A DNA stretch of 18,643 bases from Saccoglossus kowalevskii (lineage: Eukaryota; Hemichordata; Enteropneusta; Harrimaniidae), in the NCBI RefSeq assembly GCF_000003605.2, contig NW_003151782.1:23757-42399 (forward strand), read 5' to 3'. Each line of letters opens with the position of its first letter. The first letter of the stretch is position 1. The position numbers and the translations under genes are program-made. Below the pieces are notes generated by a model, which saw nothing but the letters and a program-made list of their open reading frames with translations, was not told the origin of the DNA and ran no database searches. Shown piece after piece: positions 1 to 8,614 of the stretch.

Positions 1-193
1 AGTTGATCATAGTTCCTGGGCTCCCTGTGCTAGTACCTAGCGTGATTAATTAACATATCATCTGTATTGTAATGTATGATGAATGCCCCGACTCAAATTC
101 ATTGTACAGCGCCTTTTCGAACTAATGATTTGACGTATTTAGTTGTCATGGTTACTCATTTTTTTTGTTTTTCTTTCTTACTTTGCTGTATAG

Positions 194-272
194 TTTACCA
201 TGGCCGCTTTTCATTTGATATTCTGTCTTGTGGTGTCCATATTGGCGCATAATATATCGGCACTGACATGTG
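194..272 (+). CDS. Exon 1: signal peptide exon
   Basis: The ATG at 200 sits in ACCATGG, a near-ideal animal initiation context. It encodes 24 residues and the first base of codon 25. I chose the donor at 273 (GTAGGT) over the one at 277 (GTAATT) because only the former gives phase 1, matching the exon 2 acceptor. A pyrimidine-rich tract (about 158-189) ending in TATAG at 189-193 lies just six bases before the ATG and looks like a 3' splice site. The 5' UTR is therefore probably spliced from upstream or added by trans-splicing. Confidence 0.72.
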
Positions 273-2654
273 GTAGGTAATTTATTTAGACATTTGTTAT
301 GGCTAGTACACTGTTCACACTTTTTACTTGCAACGCAATGAATTCATAATTGACCTTGAAGTTAAAATACAAATCAACGAGATCTTATCTTATTTACAAA
401 ACATGAGTATACTATACGTCCCGGCCCAATTAACCTATACTTACATCAACAGTCACGTGTTCGAGATATTGACATACATTCGTGACTTTATGTGACTGTG
501 CTAATGGTGAACAACAATGGACAAGTTTCACTTGTATTCCATGATTATTTTTTAATTATTGATTGATTTTAATCTTTTTTTTCAATCAGATTTATCTCTC
601 CAGAGTATGTACTTTTGTCTCGGTCCAGATGCCGAAAATGATGCCATTCGTTTTATGAAAGACGTGGAAACTGATATCGGGCTATTGACATTTCATGTGA
701 AAAATAATGGCCCAGAGGAACTGCCAGCTTCCGTTATAGGGGAACACTTCCATGTGAAGATGTATATATCAGCATTGGGCGATACGGGAAGTATGGTTGA
801 CCCCTACGAAGTGACTACATTTAAAGGCGGCGAATCGAAAACAAATGCGCTTGCCGTTTCTAGTGACAAACGTTATCCCACGTTCGAGTATAATTTGAAA
901 TATCCGTCGTCACTATGCCCGACCCACAGTCATTTATGTCTTAGAATTGAAAACCATGGAAACTACACAGATAATGAAACAACAAATAACTTTACATGTT
1001 TACCGTTCATTGATGGACCGGACGCGTCAGGTTTGACCAACTGTCCTTCAGGTATTTTATGAAAAATTTATGAGTGTCAGTCGACGGTTGACTGTTTTAT
1101 TGGTTGTACATGGTTGCGTGATGAAAAAAAAGTAAATGAACATTAACTATTTCCTACGTATGAGTACATTCTATGTTGCTAATCGTGACGCACAAAATGC
1201 AGCACGTATTATACAGAAAGTTGGTAAGAATAGTGGTAGTTGATAAGAAAGTGGTACTTACTGGTAGTAAAAAGGGAAAGTTAGTAGGAAAGTAGTTGGT
1301 TAAAAAAGTGGTAGTTGGTAAGAAAGTGGTGGTTAGTGAAAAGTTGAGGTGGATAATAAAGTGGTAGTTGGTAAAGAAAGAGTTGGTTGGTAAAAGGTGA
1401 TAGTTAGTTGGAAAGTGGTAGTTGGTAAAAAGTTGTAGTTGGTAAAACAGTGGTACTGGTAATTATGTCTATAAAAAGTCTATGATTGCCAACTACCGCT
1501 TTTATATATTGTATTTACCTGACATGCACTTTTTACGTATTTGCGTCATATATTCATCATTAAACAATTATTTTTCCAGACGTTGTTCCCACATCAATAA
1601 AAGTGATTCGTCCAACACCAGCCAATTTCAGCGTTGACATAGCCGTGAACGTGACATTCGATGTTGCCCTCAAAAACGCTGGCGGTACCAAAATACCTGG
1701 ATCAACAAGCGAATTAGACAACATTGTGTTCTCATCCGTCTTCATAGCAAATGCGCCAGACGAGTCGGCAACGGTGAAGAGCGACCTCACCGACTCCTTA
1801 GAGTACACACGTGATGACGTCAGTACCGGTATTGTTGAATGGGGAGAAGTGACGTTTACTAATTTGAACGTGACCATACTAATCCCGGAGATACAATGTG
1901 AAGAGTATCGGTATTTTTGTGTGAAACTTCAAAAAGGTAGATATTGTTACACATATGACTTAAATGTTTGCATTGAACTCATTATCAATTATTTGCATTA
2001 AATGTTAAAATATAAAAACATAAAAATGAACATAAAAATGAACATAAATCCACTTTCATTGGAACATAATTAATAAGATTGTTTTAAACGTGGGCAAATT
2101 TTAAGAAAAATGTATTGCGAAATAGTTTTCTGAGTACATGTTACAACATATTAAAATCATGGAAAATTGACTTCATAAACAGTCCCAACTCGGGTATTGA
2201 GTAATAGCAAAATAACTACACGATTAGTCGATTCTAATCGTGTATATGTATAAATCTTGAACGAAAGTTGCATCTACACAACTAATAATATTCAGCAGAC
2301 GCTCTGTTCACCGATAACAATCAGTCGTTTAACTTTGTTTGTAAACTACTCATTTTTTTATGTATGTGTATATTTGTATCTCTAGGTGTCAACGCAACAT
2401 TTGACGACGATGACTCGAATAATTTACTATGTAGTCCATTTGGTGATGGCGGTGATATTGGAGTCATACATTGTCCTATGCCCACGACTACTGTGGCGAC
2501 CACTGCCATGTTTACTACGCACGATGATGGGTGTGCAGAGCGTCCAAATGTCATCATAATTACTCATCCAGACGTGACCGGCAGCTCTACTGTGATCAAC
2601 ATGTCCACGTGTGTAGTCGTCATAGCAACGCTCATTTCATTTAAGTTATCATAG
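200..2654 (+). CDS. Secreted, probably GPI-anchored protein with two four-Cys modules (4 exons)
   Basis: CDS joins 200-272, 590-1051, 1580-1936 and 2386-2654 (1161 nt, 386 residues plus TAG). All three introns are GT..AG and phase 1, so the reading frame closes exactly. Residues 1-21 form a signal peptide (MAAFHLIFCLVVSILAHNIS). Module 1 (about 24-178) has C134, C141, C161, C176 plus N-terminal C24 and C34. Module 2 (about 179-328) has C285, C292, C313, C327 with nearly the same spacing. Both share a K-N-x-G stretch ~70 residues before the first module Cys and end in C-x-P-F-x-D-G...C-P. At least eight N-x-S/T sequons are present. A Thr-rich stalk follows, then G363-S-S and a hydrophobic tail (374-386) with no cytoplasmic part, which suggests GPI attachment. 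I do not recognise the family. The strand pattern recalls extracellular beta-sandwich domains such as CARDB or integrin-alpha regions, but this is inference. The gene model is well supported; the function is unknown. Confidence 0.8.
590..1051 (+). CDS. Exon 2: module 1, complete in one symmetric 1-1 exon
   Basis: The acceptor is a T-rich tract ending CAATCAG at 583-589; the donor is GTATTT at 1052. The exon is open throughout and encodes residues 25-178. It has the pattern MYFC near the start, V-K-N-N-G-P-E-E-L-P in the middle, and C-x6-C then C-L-P-F-x-D-G...C-P at the end. Three sequons cluster between the second and third module cysteines. A symmetric phase 1-1 exon is typical of shuffled extracellular domains. 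Confidence 0.82.
1214..1455 (+). repeat. Intron 2 minisatellite, ~18 bp degenerate unit
   Basis: About a dozen degenerate copies of a GTGGTAGTTGGTAAGAAA-like unit fill nearly half of intron 2. The sense strand is almost free of cytosine, giving a strong G/T/A strand bias. No coding potential. Confidence 0.85.
1580..1936 (+). CDS. Exon 3: N-terminal three quarters of module 2
   Basis: The acceptor TTATTTTTCCAG ends at 1579; the donor is GTAGAT at 1937. It encodes residues 179-297, including L-K-N-A-G-G-T-K-I-P (matching V-K-N-N-G-P-E-E-L-P of module 1) and C285-x6-C292. No counterpart of C24 or C34 is present. The antisense open frame over the same bases is a shadow. Confidence 0.8.
2013..2048 (+). 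repeat. Short tandem repeat in intron 3 (ATAAAAATGAAC)
   Basis: Roughly three head-to-tail copies of a 12-bp A-rich unit just downstream of the exon 3 donor. Confidence 0.75.
2217..2244. repeat. Perfect 11-bp inverted repeat (hairpin) in intron 3
   Basis: TACACGATTAG and CTAATCGTGTA flank a 6-nt TCGATT loop. It could fold in the pre-mRNA or be a protein-binding palindrome; its role is unknown. Confidence 0.8.
2386..2654 (+). CDS. Exon 4: end of module 2, Thr-rich stalk and hydrophobic C-terminus
   Basis: The acceptor TTTGTATCTCTAG ends at 2385. The exon completes module 2 with L-L-C-S-P-F-G-D-G ... C-P (C313, C327), then a Thr-rich segment, an extra C347, and a hydrophobic tail ending F-K-L-S before TAG at 2652-2654. 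G363-S364-S365 are plausible omega-site residues about 20 from the end. Confidence 0.78.
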
Positions 2655-2873
2655 AACAAAATATAGACTAAAATGGAAAGTAATATGCGTTTCATAGTTT
2701 AGTTTATAATTAATATTTATTCGTTGTATAAGGAATGAAGAAAATTGAATAATCATACCATGTCACTGCAAAAATTTAGAATAGAATGTACATACCTGGG
2801 TGATATTTTTATATGGTGCGGACTCAAAATCTAAAAAGTTTGGTGGCATAGGGTTAAGTAGACACGGTTTCAG

Positions 2874-2917
2874 TCAATTAATCAATCAATCAATCAAACA
2901 ATCAATCAATCAATCAG
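2874..2917 (+). repeat. (CAAT)n microsatellite
   Basis: About ten near-perfect tetranucleotide repeats with one CAAA interruption, in the probable 3' UTR. Confidence 0.9.
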
Positions 2918-2988
2918 TAAATACTGACCATCGCTTTGTGACACTGTAACTAGGTTCTTCCAGCAACCGTGCTTGACGTGTGTAGGAT

Positions 2989-2994
2989 AATAAA
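2989..2994 (+). promoter_or_regulatory. Candidate polyadenylation signal AATAAA
   Basis: AATAAA about 335 nt after the stop codon, followed by GT-rich sequence (CAGGTGAGGGTG). It would give a 3' UTR of about 350 nt. A second AATAAA at 3075-3080 is an alternative. No canonical signal lies closer to the stop. Confidence 0.4.
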
Positions 2995-2999
2995 CAGGT

Positions 3000-3737
3000 G
3001 AGGGTGCTATAAAAATATTATTTTCTCGTTCTAAAACATGTGGATTTAGCAGATTTTCCACAATGCTCTCTACAAATAAATATATGTTCGGTGTCATACA
3101 AATTTTCGGATTTGTCCTCCAAGAAACCTATGCCGTCTATGATCAAGTCAGAATAACAATAATTCCTTTATGCCAGTTTCGCTGCCTCATATAAGTTGTT
3201 TATTTGCTATTAACTCTCACGTTATGAGAACAATGTATTTTTGTCTGTCACCCACTTATGTAAGTGTATGGTCTTTGCAGCTTATATTCTGCGTGTGTGT
3301 GGGTATGTACTATGTGTCTGTGTGTTCTACTTATATCTCAGAACCATCCATAATGTACATAATGATTAGCTAATGTACATACTAATTAGCCAATTTTAAG
3401 CCTTTCATTTGTTTCTCAACTTGAAGAACACAACAACATATTTTGGTTGCGAACTGCGTGTATTAATTTTATATATATTTTTAAAACAGTTTTCCATATT
3501 ATACAACACATCGGGGAGAGCATGTAATTTTAGTAATTTGTTGATACTTTATATTGACAGTGTTTCATCTAACGAATACTGTTTGTGTCTTGCAAATGTA
3601 TCAAAAACCATAATACAATTTGATCTACAGTATGGAGTGTCGAACAACAATAACAGAAAATATATGTTTTCGTACATATTATATTTTTAATATAGGGAAT
3701 TGGAATTTCATTTCATAGTCAACAATAATGATGATGA
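3000..3737. other. AT-rich intergenic stretch, no convincing gene
   Basis: Only short incidental reading frames. One at 3209-3260 (+) reads MYFCLSP, resembling MYFCLGP of module 1, and 3570-3610 reads YCLCLANVS, but in a different frame with no similarity between. I do not call a gene here. Confidence 0.5.
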
Positions 3738-4065
3738 TGGGAGGGACCATGTTGATCTCAATAATATTAATAACTGTAATACTTCAGACACACCCGTACA
3801 TCCAGTGCCATCACGATGAAGGCACTGGACAAGAGTTACGACTAAAATCGCAGATGACCATATATGGTCACATGGCCTCATTGATATGCATATCAGTCAT
3901 ATTCTAAGGACTGTTGCCAACATGAACAACGGAAAAAAGATATGACTCTGTTATCATATAAGACCAGCCGTAAGACTCATATATCAGATAACCATATGTT
4001 GTCATGTGACCTCTTAATATGCAGGACTGTCATAATGAATGCATCAGACAAAAGATATGACTAAC

Positions 4066-4070
4066 ATATC
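4066..4070 (+). repeat. Left target-site duplication ATATC
   Basis: Direct repeat of ATATC at 5184-5188 on the other side of the insert. The same word occurs at the equivalent place in an uninterrupted unit (ACATATCAAATGAC, near 5318). Confidence 0.65.
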
Positions 4071-5183
4071 TGTCACAAGGTTCCAAAATACATATGTAAT
4101 TTCAGATCATAGTAATGTAATTATTATAAAATTAATTCCATGAAGCATGCAAATTTGCAATGATAAATATAACCTGGGCAGAATAATCCCAGCAACGAAT
4201 TGTGTTGAGTATGTGGGACGTCGATTCCCTACTCAAAGTGAAATGCACGTACGTCTGCTAATTTTAAGTGGAGTAATAAGGACGCCACCAATGTCAACGA
4301 ACCAACTAATTGCTTACTGAAAAGGATCTACATGCTAATTGTCTGTTATGCTAATTCATGCATGGTATTTAATGAATGAAAAATCTATTGTCAACGTATT
4401 TTCCTGCCACGCAGTTGCTGAGTGTGCACATCATTCGTGCGTCGGAAGGCCTGGCTCTTTTATCATTTGTCAACAAATCGCCATGGATGCAGTCTTCTAG
4501 TGGATGTCACCAATGGTTTTGCGAGCTGAGTAAACTGACACATTAATCTAAACCACCTTGCCAAGAAGCCTTTGGTTCGTCGAGTGTAACCGGTTCAATG
4601 CTCCGTTGCCAGCTGGAATAGGGCGTGTCCATCTCCACTTCGACAGCGTGCACAGCAGATCTACGCTCCCACATGAACTGTACTGTCGACATGGTATGCA
4701 TAATGATTATTTCAGAATTATTTTAGAGTCGTAGTGTGTTATTTTGTTCAATGCTTTGTTGGGTTTAATACTTTTGCCAACTTTGGTGTGAACGGTTCAC
4801 TTGGTTGAAACACCAAATAGTTAAGATGTTTACAGTTGGAATAAATCGATACTTCTGTTAAACTTTACATATTTTCTTACTTTTGGCTCTACATACTCCA
4901 GTCACTTGTCACTCGTGACCGGAGCTTGAAGCCGTGTGTATATATCAGTTGTTCCGAATATGCCCGCTTTGTATTATTCCTCCTTTCTTTATAGTTGTCT
5001 TATTAAATATTGAGTTGAAAGTTGATACATCTTCGTGTTGTCATTGCGAGCGTGTGTCGAATTCGTGTACATTTCCAAACCTGGTCACCCCAATAATGGG
5101 TAAAGAACCCACAACACAAGGCAAGGTCTTTTGGTCCTCCTTTGGCTACCATTATTAATTAACTGAAAACAAGCCTTGTGACA
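4071..5183 (+). mobile_element. Probable solo LTR, 1113 bp, inserted in the tandem array
   Basis: The element starts TGTCACAAGG (4071-4080) and ends with its exact reverse complement CCTTGTGACA (5174-5183), giving TG..CA ends. ATATC occurs directly before (4066-4070) and directly after (5184-5188) as a 5-bp target duplication. Removing the insert and one ATATC restores a normal array unit (TATGACTAACATATC followed by ATATGACC). Similarity of the termini stops after about 10-12 bp, as in LTRs. No gag or pol sequence is present. An AATAAA at 4840-4845 suits plus orientation. A DNA transposon with 5-bp duplication is less likely. Confidence 0.72.
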
Positions 5184-5188
5184 ATATC
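5184..5188 (+). repeat. Right target-site duplication ATATC
   Basis: Copy of 4066-4070; immediately follows the terminal CA of the insert. Confidence 0.65.
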
Positions 5189-5475
5189 ATATGACCAAAT
5201 ATGGTCACGTGTCCTTATTAATATGCATAATTATAATATCTAGGGAACTTTTCAGATAGGAGAGTAATCAAGGCTATAATGATATGATGCGGCATTGGAC
5301 AAGATTTATGACTAACATATCAAATGACTATATGGTCATGTGACCTAATTAGTGTGCTTAACTGAAATACCTAGGTAACTAATGCAACCCATGCTATACT
5401 TGGAGCAACTGACAAGAGGAATAACATATTAAATGACCATATAAAGTCAAGTGATCGCATTAATTCTGCCAGCTC

Positions 5476-6180
5476 ATCGGATGAAACTTGATACATAGGT
5501 GCTTTAGGGTAATCCAGAAGTTTATATACATTAGCCAATGTTTAACAGTTCCGCTTTCTTCGAATGACAGAGGTATGTGTGGGTCACTTACACTGTCGCG
5601 GAACTGGGCGACTCAACCCCAAAAGAACGCACATCGGTATAACATCATGTGAAATCAACACACGTACGTGCTTTCCTACGTATCATCTCAAGTACCATCA
5701 GCTTTTAATGAAAATTCGTGAATAAATGTTTGGGGGTAATCAGCAGATGCGAAAGCCCCATATGTATTAATTTCTATAAATAAGGTAAATTCTCGAAAAC
5801 TCCTAAATTTAAGATTTAAATTGCACTATGTGGCCTGAAATAAATAACAGACGGCAAACCAGGGATGTTATTATCAATAAGAATTGTTTCTTAGTATTAA
5901 AGCGGGGAAGTCGTCACCTGCGCATGCGTCAGATGGTCATAGCGTGTCATTGTTCACAAACAAGCGTCTACCCACGAGTCTGTGTTTTAGCGTGTGTTAT
6001 CGTCGCTTGAGATTCAATTCCCACACTGAAATACCGTATAGAATAAGAAGCTATCGTCGACTGAACAATCTCCCAAGTAACACGCGTCATTCGATATCTT
6101 CACATTTCTAGTGGGTACATTTACTATAAAATGTTAAAATAGCCTTCGATACTCAGCGTTGCTGCATGAAACCGTCATGT
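5476..6180. other. Intergenic stretch, nothing assigned
   Basis: Two overlapping short frames (5828-6111) have no recognisable protein features and no splice support. No repeat structure seen. Confidence 0.5.
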
Positions 6181-6430
6181 GAGACGACACACCCGACTGC
6201 AATGTAAGTGACATTATTCCTTAAAACGCGGTGGTCGTCGAGCAGCGCGTGTTCGAATTTCATGTAAATAAACAATGTATTTGTATACGTCGCTATGAGT
6301 TCCATATCGAACAGGACGCGGCGCGACGACTGCCGCCCTTTATAAAACGGGCTTAAATTACACTGAATGAGCGCCCTCTCGGTGGGGTATTCAGCGAATC
6401 AATGAAGTTTGTAGAGCGGCGCTTCAGTGT
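6181..6430 (+). promoter_or_regulatory. CpG-rich, promoter-like segment with TATA box
   Basis: CpG dinucleotides are clearly denser than in surrounding DNA (about 28 in 250 bp by eye). TATAAAA at 6341-6347 is embedded in CCGCCCTTTATAAAACGGGC, a strong core-promoter layout on the plus strand that would predict initiation near 6370. No open frame follows: the first ATG (6402) gives only 22 codons. It could drive a non-coding RNA, a spliced 5' UTR, or be a repeat-derived promoter, since 6234-6306 is a dispersed repeat. Confidence 0.4.
6234..6306 (+). repeat. Dispersed repeat, copy 1 (inverted copy at 17406-17487)
   Basis: Shares CGCGTGTTCGAATTTCA exactly (6246-6262), then AAACAATGTATTTG and TATACGT.GC.ATGAGT with the reverse complement of 17406-17487, separated by small indels. 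GTGTTCGAATTTC resembles a pol III B box, so a SINE remnant is possible, but no A box or tail is clear. Confidence 0.65.
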
Positions 6431-7214
6431 GTATATATTCCATCGCAACTGCAGAGAGGACTGTATATAAAATTGTGCAGTTTGCCATAAGCCGATTTCT
6501 AAGTGCACTACTGAACGCTTCATTTATATCTTGCATAAAAATCTAGTGTAATTGTGTGGTACGTAGTTGTTGGGATTTCAACTTGTTGTAATCACCGACT
6601 TGCAGTCTTTTTATATTTTGCGAATAGATTGCTTATTCGTATACAAGATCGTGAACAAAAACAAATATTAGGGGTACCCACCTAATTACAAGATAAACTA
6701 TATTAATAAACTAATATTACTATTTGTTGATGGGACTCTATCGGGGATTAAAAAATGATCAATTTTATTAAAAACATATTTTTAAACTTTGGGTAATGAA
6801 ACAATGTGTCTAAAACTGTATTTTGTAAAAAACAAACATACAAATGGGGAGAGGGTGTAAGTACTCGTACGGTAGTCTGAAATTGCTACATTTTTTCTTA
6901 TATTACATCGGCAAAATTAATCTTCTGAAATGAAAACTGTTGATTCAACAATTCGATCAGAAACAAGCATTTTTTTGGTAGCTAACGAGGAGAATAAAAG
7001 AGAACCGTTAAACAATATTTTTTCTATAAAAAAAAACGAAGATGATAAAACATCCAACTTTCTTTTGTGAAAAAATAACAGATGACTGGACATACTATAA
7101 ACCTCAACAAGTACATTAGAAGGAGGTCAGTGAATATTTGGAGGCGTTTTTTGTTGTTTCCATCGAGGTTCAATAAACAAACTCACCATATTTCTTATTT
7201 CAGCTATTTTTCTG
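6431..7214. other. AT-rich intergenic stretch
   Basis: Long A/T runs and no credible coding or repeat structure. Confidence 0.5.
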
Positions 7215-7590
7215 ATACGTGTTTCGATTGTGTAGCCATAGATACTGCAGAAGAGTCTTCGGTGAAGCTTACATATATAACAATGGGTTCTTGTCCTCGC
7301 CGTGCTATGCATGGGACAGTAACTGAATGGGTTTGTGATCTGAACAGCTTGTTTTTTATAATTGTGAAGATGTCTACGGAGACACTCGACCAATGTTCCT
7401 TTACAACACTCAATCAACACAGCTAATTCGAATTGAAGTATATGGTAACACTGATGATACAACATACGTTAGTTAGTTAGAACAGGTATGTTTGTTCTTC
7501 AAATTGGCATATCACATCTGAACACATTTCATTTAATCGTAGGCACTTGAATTAAGCATATTACATGTGAACTGTCATGTTTCCTAACTT
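7215..7590 (+). repeat. Degenerate dispersed repeat, copy A
   Basis: Aligns by eye with 10676-11140 in the same orientation. Matching words include GATACGTGTTT / GATACATACTT, GTTTGTGATCTGAACAGC / GTTCGTGATCTCAACAGC, ACTCAATCAACAC / ACTCAATAAATGC and GGTAACACTGATGATA / GATGACACTGATAATA. Overlapping open frames at 7082-7465 on both strands resemble no protein I know and are probably incidental. Confidence 0.55.
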
Positions 7591-8509
7591 GTTTCCTAAC
7601 TAAGACTGTCAAGCAATGATTTGAGGCTGTAAGACTGTGTTGTTCTCAGCACTTGCATGTTTTCGCCCAGTCGCTTTCCACCTACGAATAGTGATGTCAC
7701 GTTGGTTTGCAATTCATGTAGTTTACTTTCCTTTAATAATCGTAATTATAACATATTATTCCGAATCTATTCCGAAGCGAGGTCTTGTGTCCTGCATTAG
7801 AAGACTCAAATATCTAACTAAATTGAGATTGTAGCGGTGGGCACCGATTCTGGCAATTTTAAAGTAATATTTTCTGCTCGCTACACAGAAATATCTTTAT
7901 CACTGGTTAGCTGACCAGAACATTGAGCATGAACTGATGCCTCCAACCCATCCGTATACGAATACGTAGTGATCGCTTCATCGAGCAAATTCACGGCAAA
8001 GAGCTTCGTTCAAATAAATGCAATAAGTTCTCGCTACGCTGTATGCATGTACATGTAATTCGGTTTTAAAATGCCTTTGGAGAAAAAACTGCGTGAAAAT
8101 TAGAAAAAATATTTAACAGTATACTACTGGAAGCTGCCAGGCTAGGTTGTCGACATGTCGCGATATAAGGGTGAAAAAGTTTACTTATCATTTACAACTG
8201 TATGTTTTTTATTCCGCTTGCATGCTGGAAGCGTCTACGACTTTTCCGTGTTTTTGTAGTTCGCGAGGCTAAATAATAGCGCTCGAGGTAAGCAGGGTCG
8301 AGCACAGGAAGTCACACATAGCCGCACCGTAACTGAGGCCAGCAACTCATTTTCATAGAACGTCAACAGTGACTTGTCAAAGAGCAACGTTATCAAACTT
8401 TCGGGACTTTTAATCACATACGCGTGCCTCGGATCCCTATATTTTAAAATCCATTTTTGAGTGTGTTTCAGCATTTACAATACTCCGAAATGTCAACACT
8501 ATCTAGCTG

Positions 8510-8520
<11 letters not shown>
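7591..8520. other. Intergenic stretch, nothing assigned
   Basis: Short frames on both strands without protein features. No repeats or RNA genes seen. Confidence 0.5.
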
Positions 8521-8540
<20 letters not shown>

Positions 8541-8614
8541 TAGTTCGCGCACACACACGCGCACGCGCACACGCACACGCGCACGCACACACGCGCACGC
8601 ACACACACACGTAC
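8521..8614 (+). repeat. A20 run plus 69-bp alternating purine-pyrimidine tract
   Basis: Twenty consecutive A (8521-8540), then uninterrupted pyrimidine-purine alternation of CA, CG and one GT step from 8546 to 8614. CG-containing alternation of this length favours Z-DNA. The Arg/Thr/His/Ala-rich frame across it (8461-8724) is an artefact of the repeat. Confidence 0.92.

Larger units (their letters stand above)
3738..5475 (+). repeat. Degenerate tandem array, ~110-134 bp units, split by an insertion
   Basis: Unit anchors resembling AACATATCAAATGACCATAT..GGTCATGTGACC start near 3740, 3854, 3988, 5191, 5324 and 5433. Spacings are about 114, 134, (85 after removing the insert), 133 and 109 bp, so some units have internal deletions. 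Other shared words are GGCACTGGACAAG/GGCATTGGACAAG, TATGACTAACATATC and TTAATATGCA. Units at 3858-3867 (CCATATATGG) and 5195-5204 (CCAAATATGG) hold perfect CArG-box consensus sequences. Confidence 0.8.

Noticed and set aside
1560-1877. 105-codon minus-strand open frame
   Set aside because: Exact antisense of exon 3, whose plus-strand reading has matching splice phases and module homology.
2864-2920. CRISPR-like repetition
   Set aside because: It is a simple CAAT microsatellite without spacers; the genome is eukaryotic.
4934-5158. 74-codon frame with Cys-rich and hydrophobic start
   Set aside because: Lies wholly inside the LTR-like element near its 3' end, with no protein similarity.
4071-5183. 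Cut-and-paste DNA transposon as explanation of the insert
   Set aside because: Terminal match stops after ~10-12 bp, ends are TG..CA and the duplication is 5 bp, which fits an LTR better. Not fully excluded.
5990-6030. tRNA B-box-like GATTCAATTCCC
   Set aside because: No cloverleaf arms or A box at proper distance.
7082-7465. Overlapping open frames of 112-114 codons on opposite strands
   Set aside because: No domain or signal features. The related repeat copy at 10676-11140 does not keep the frames open.
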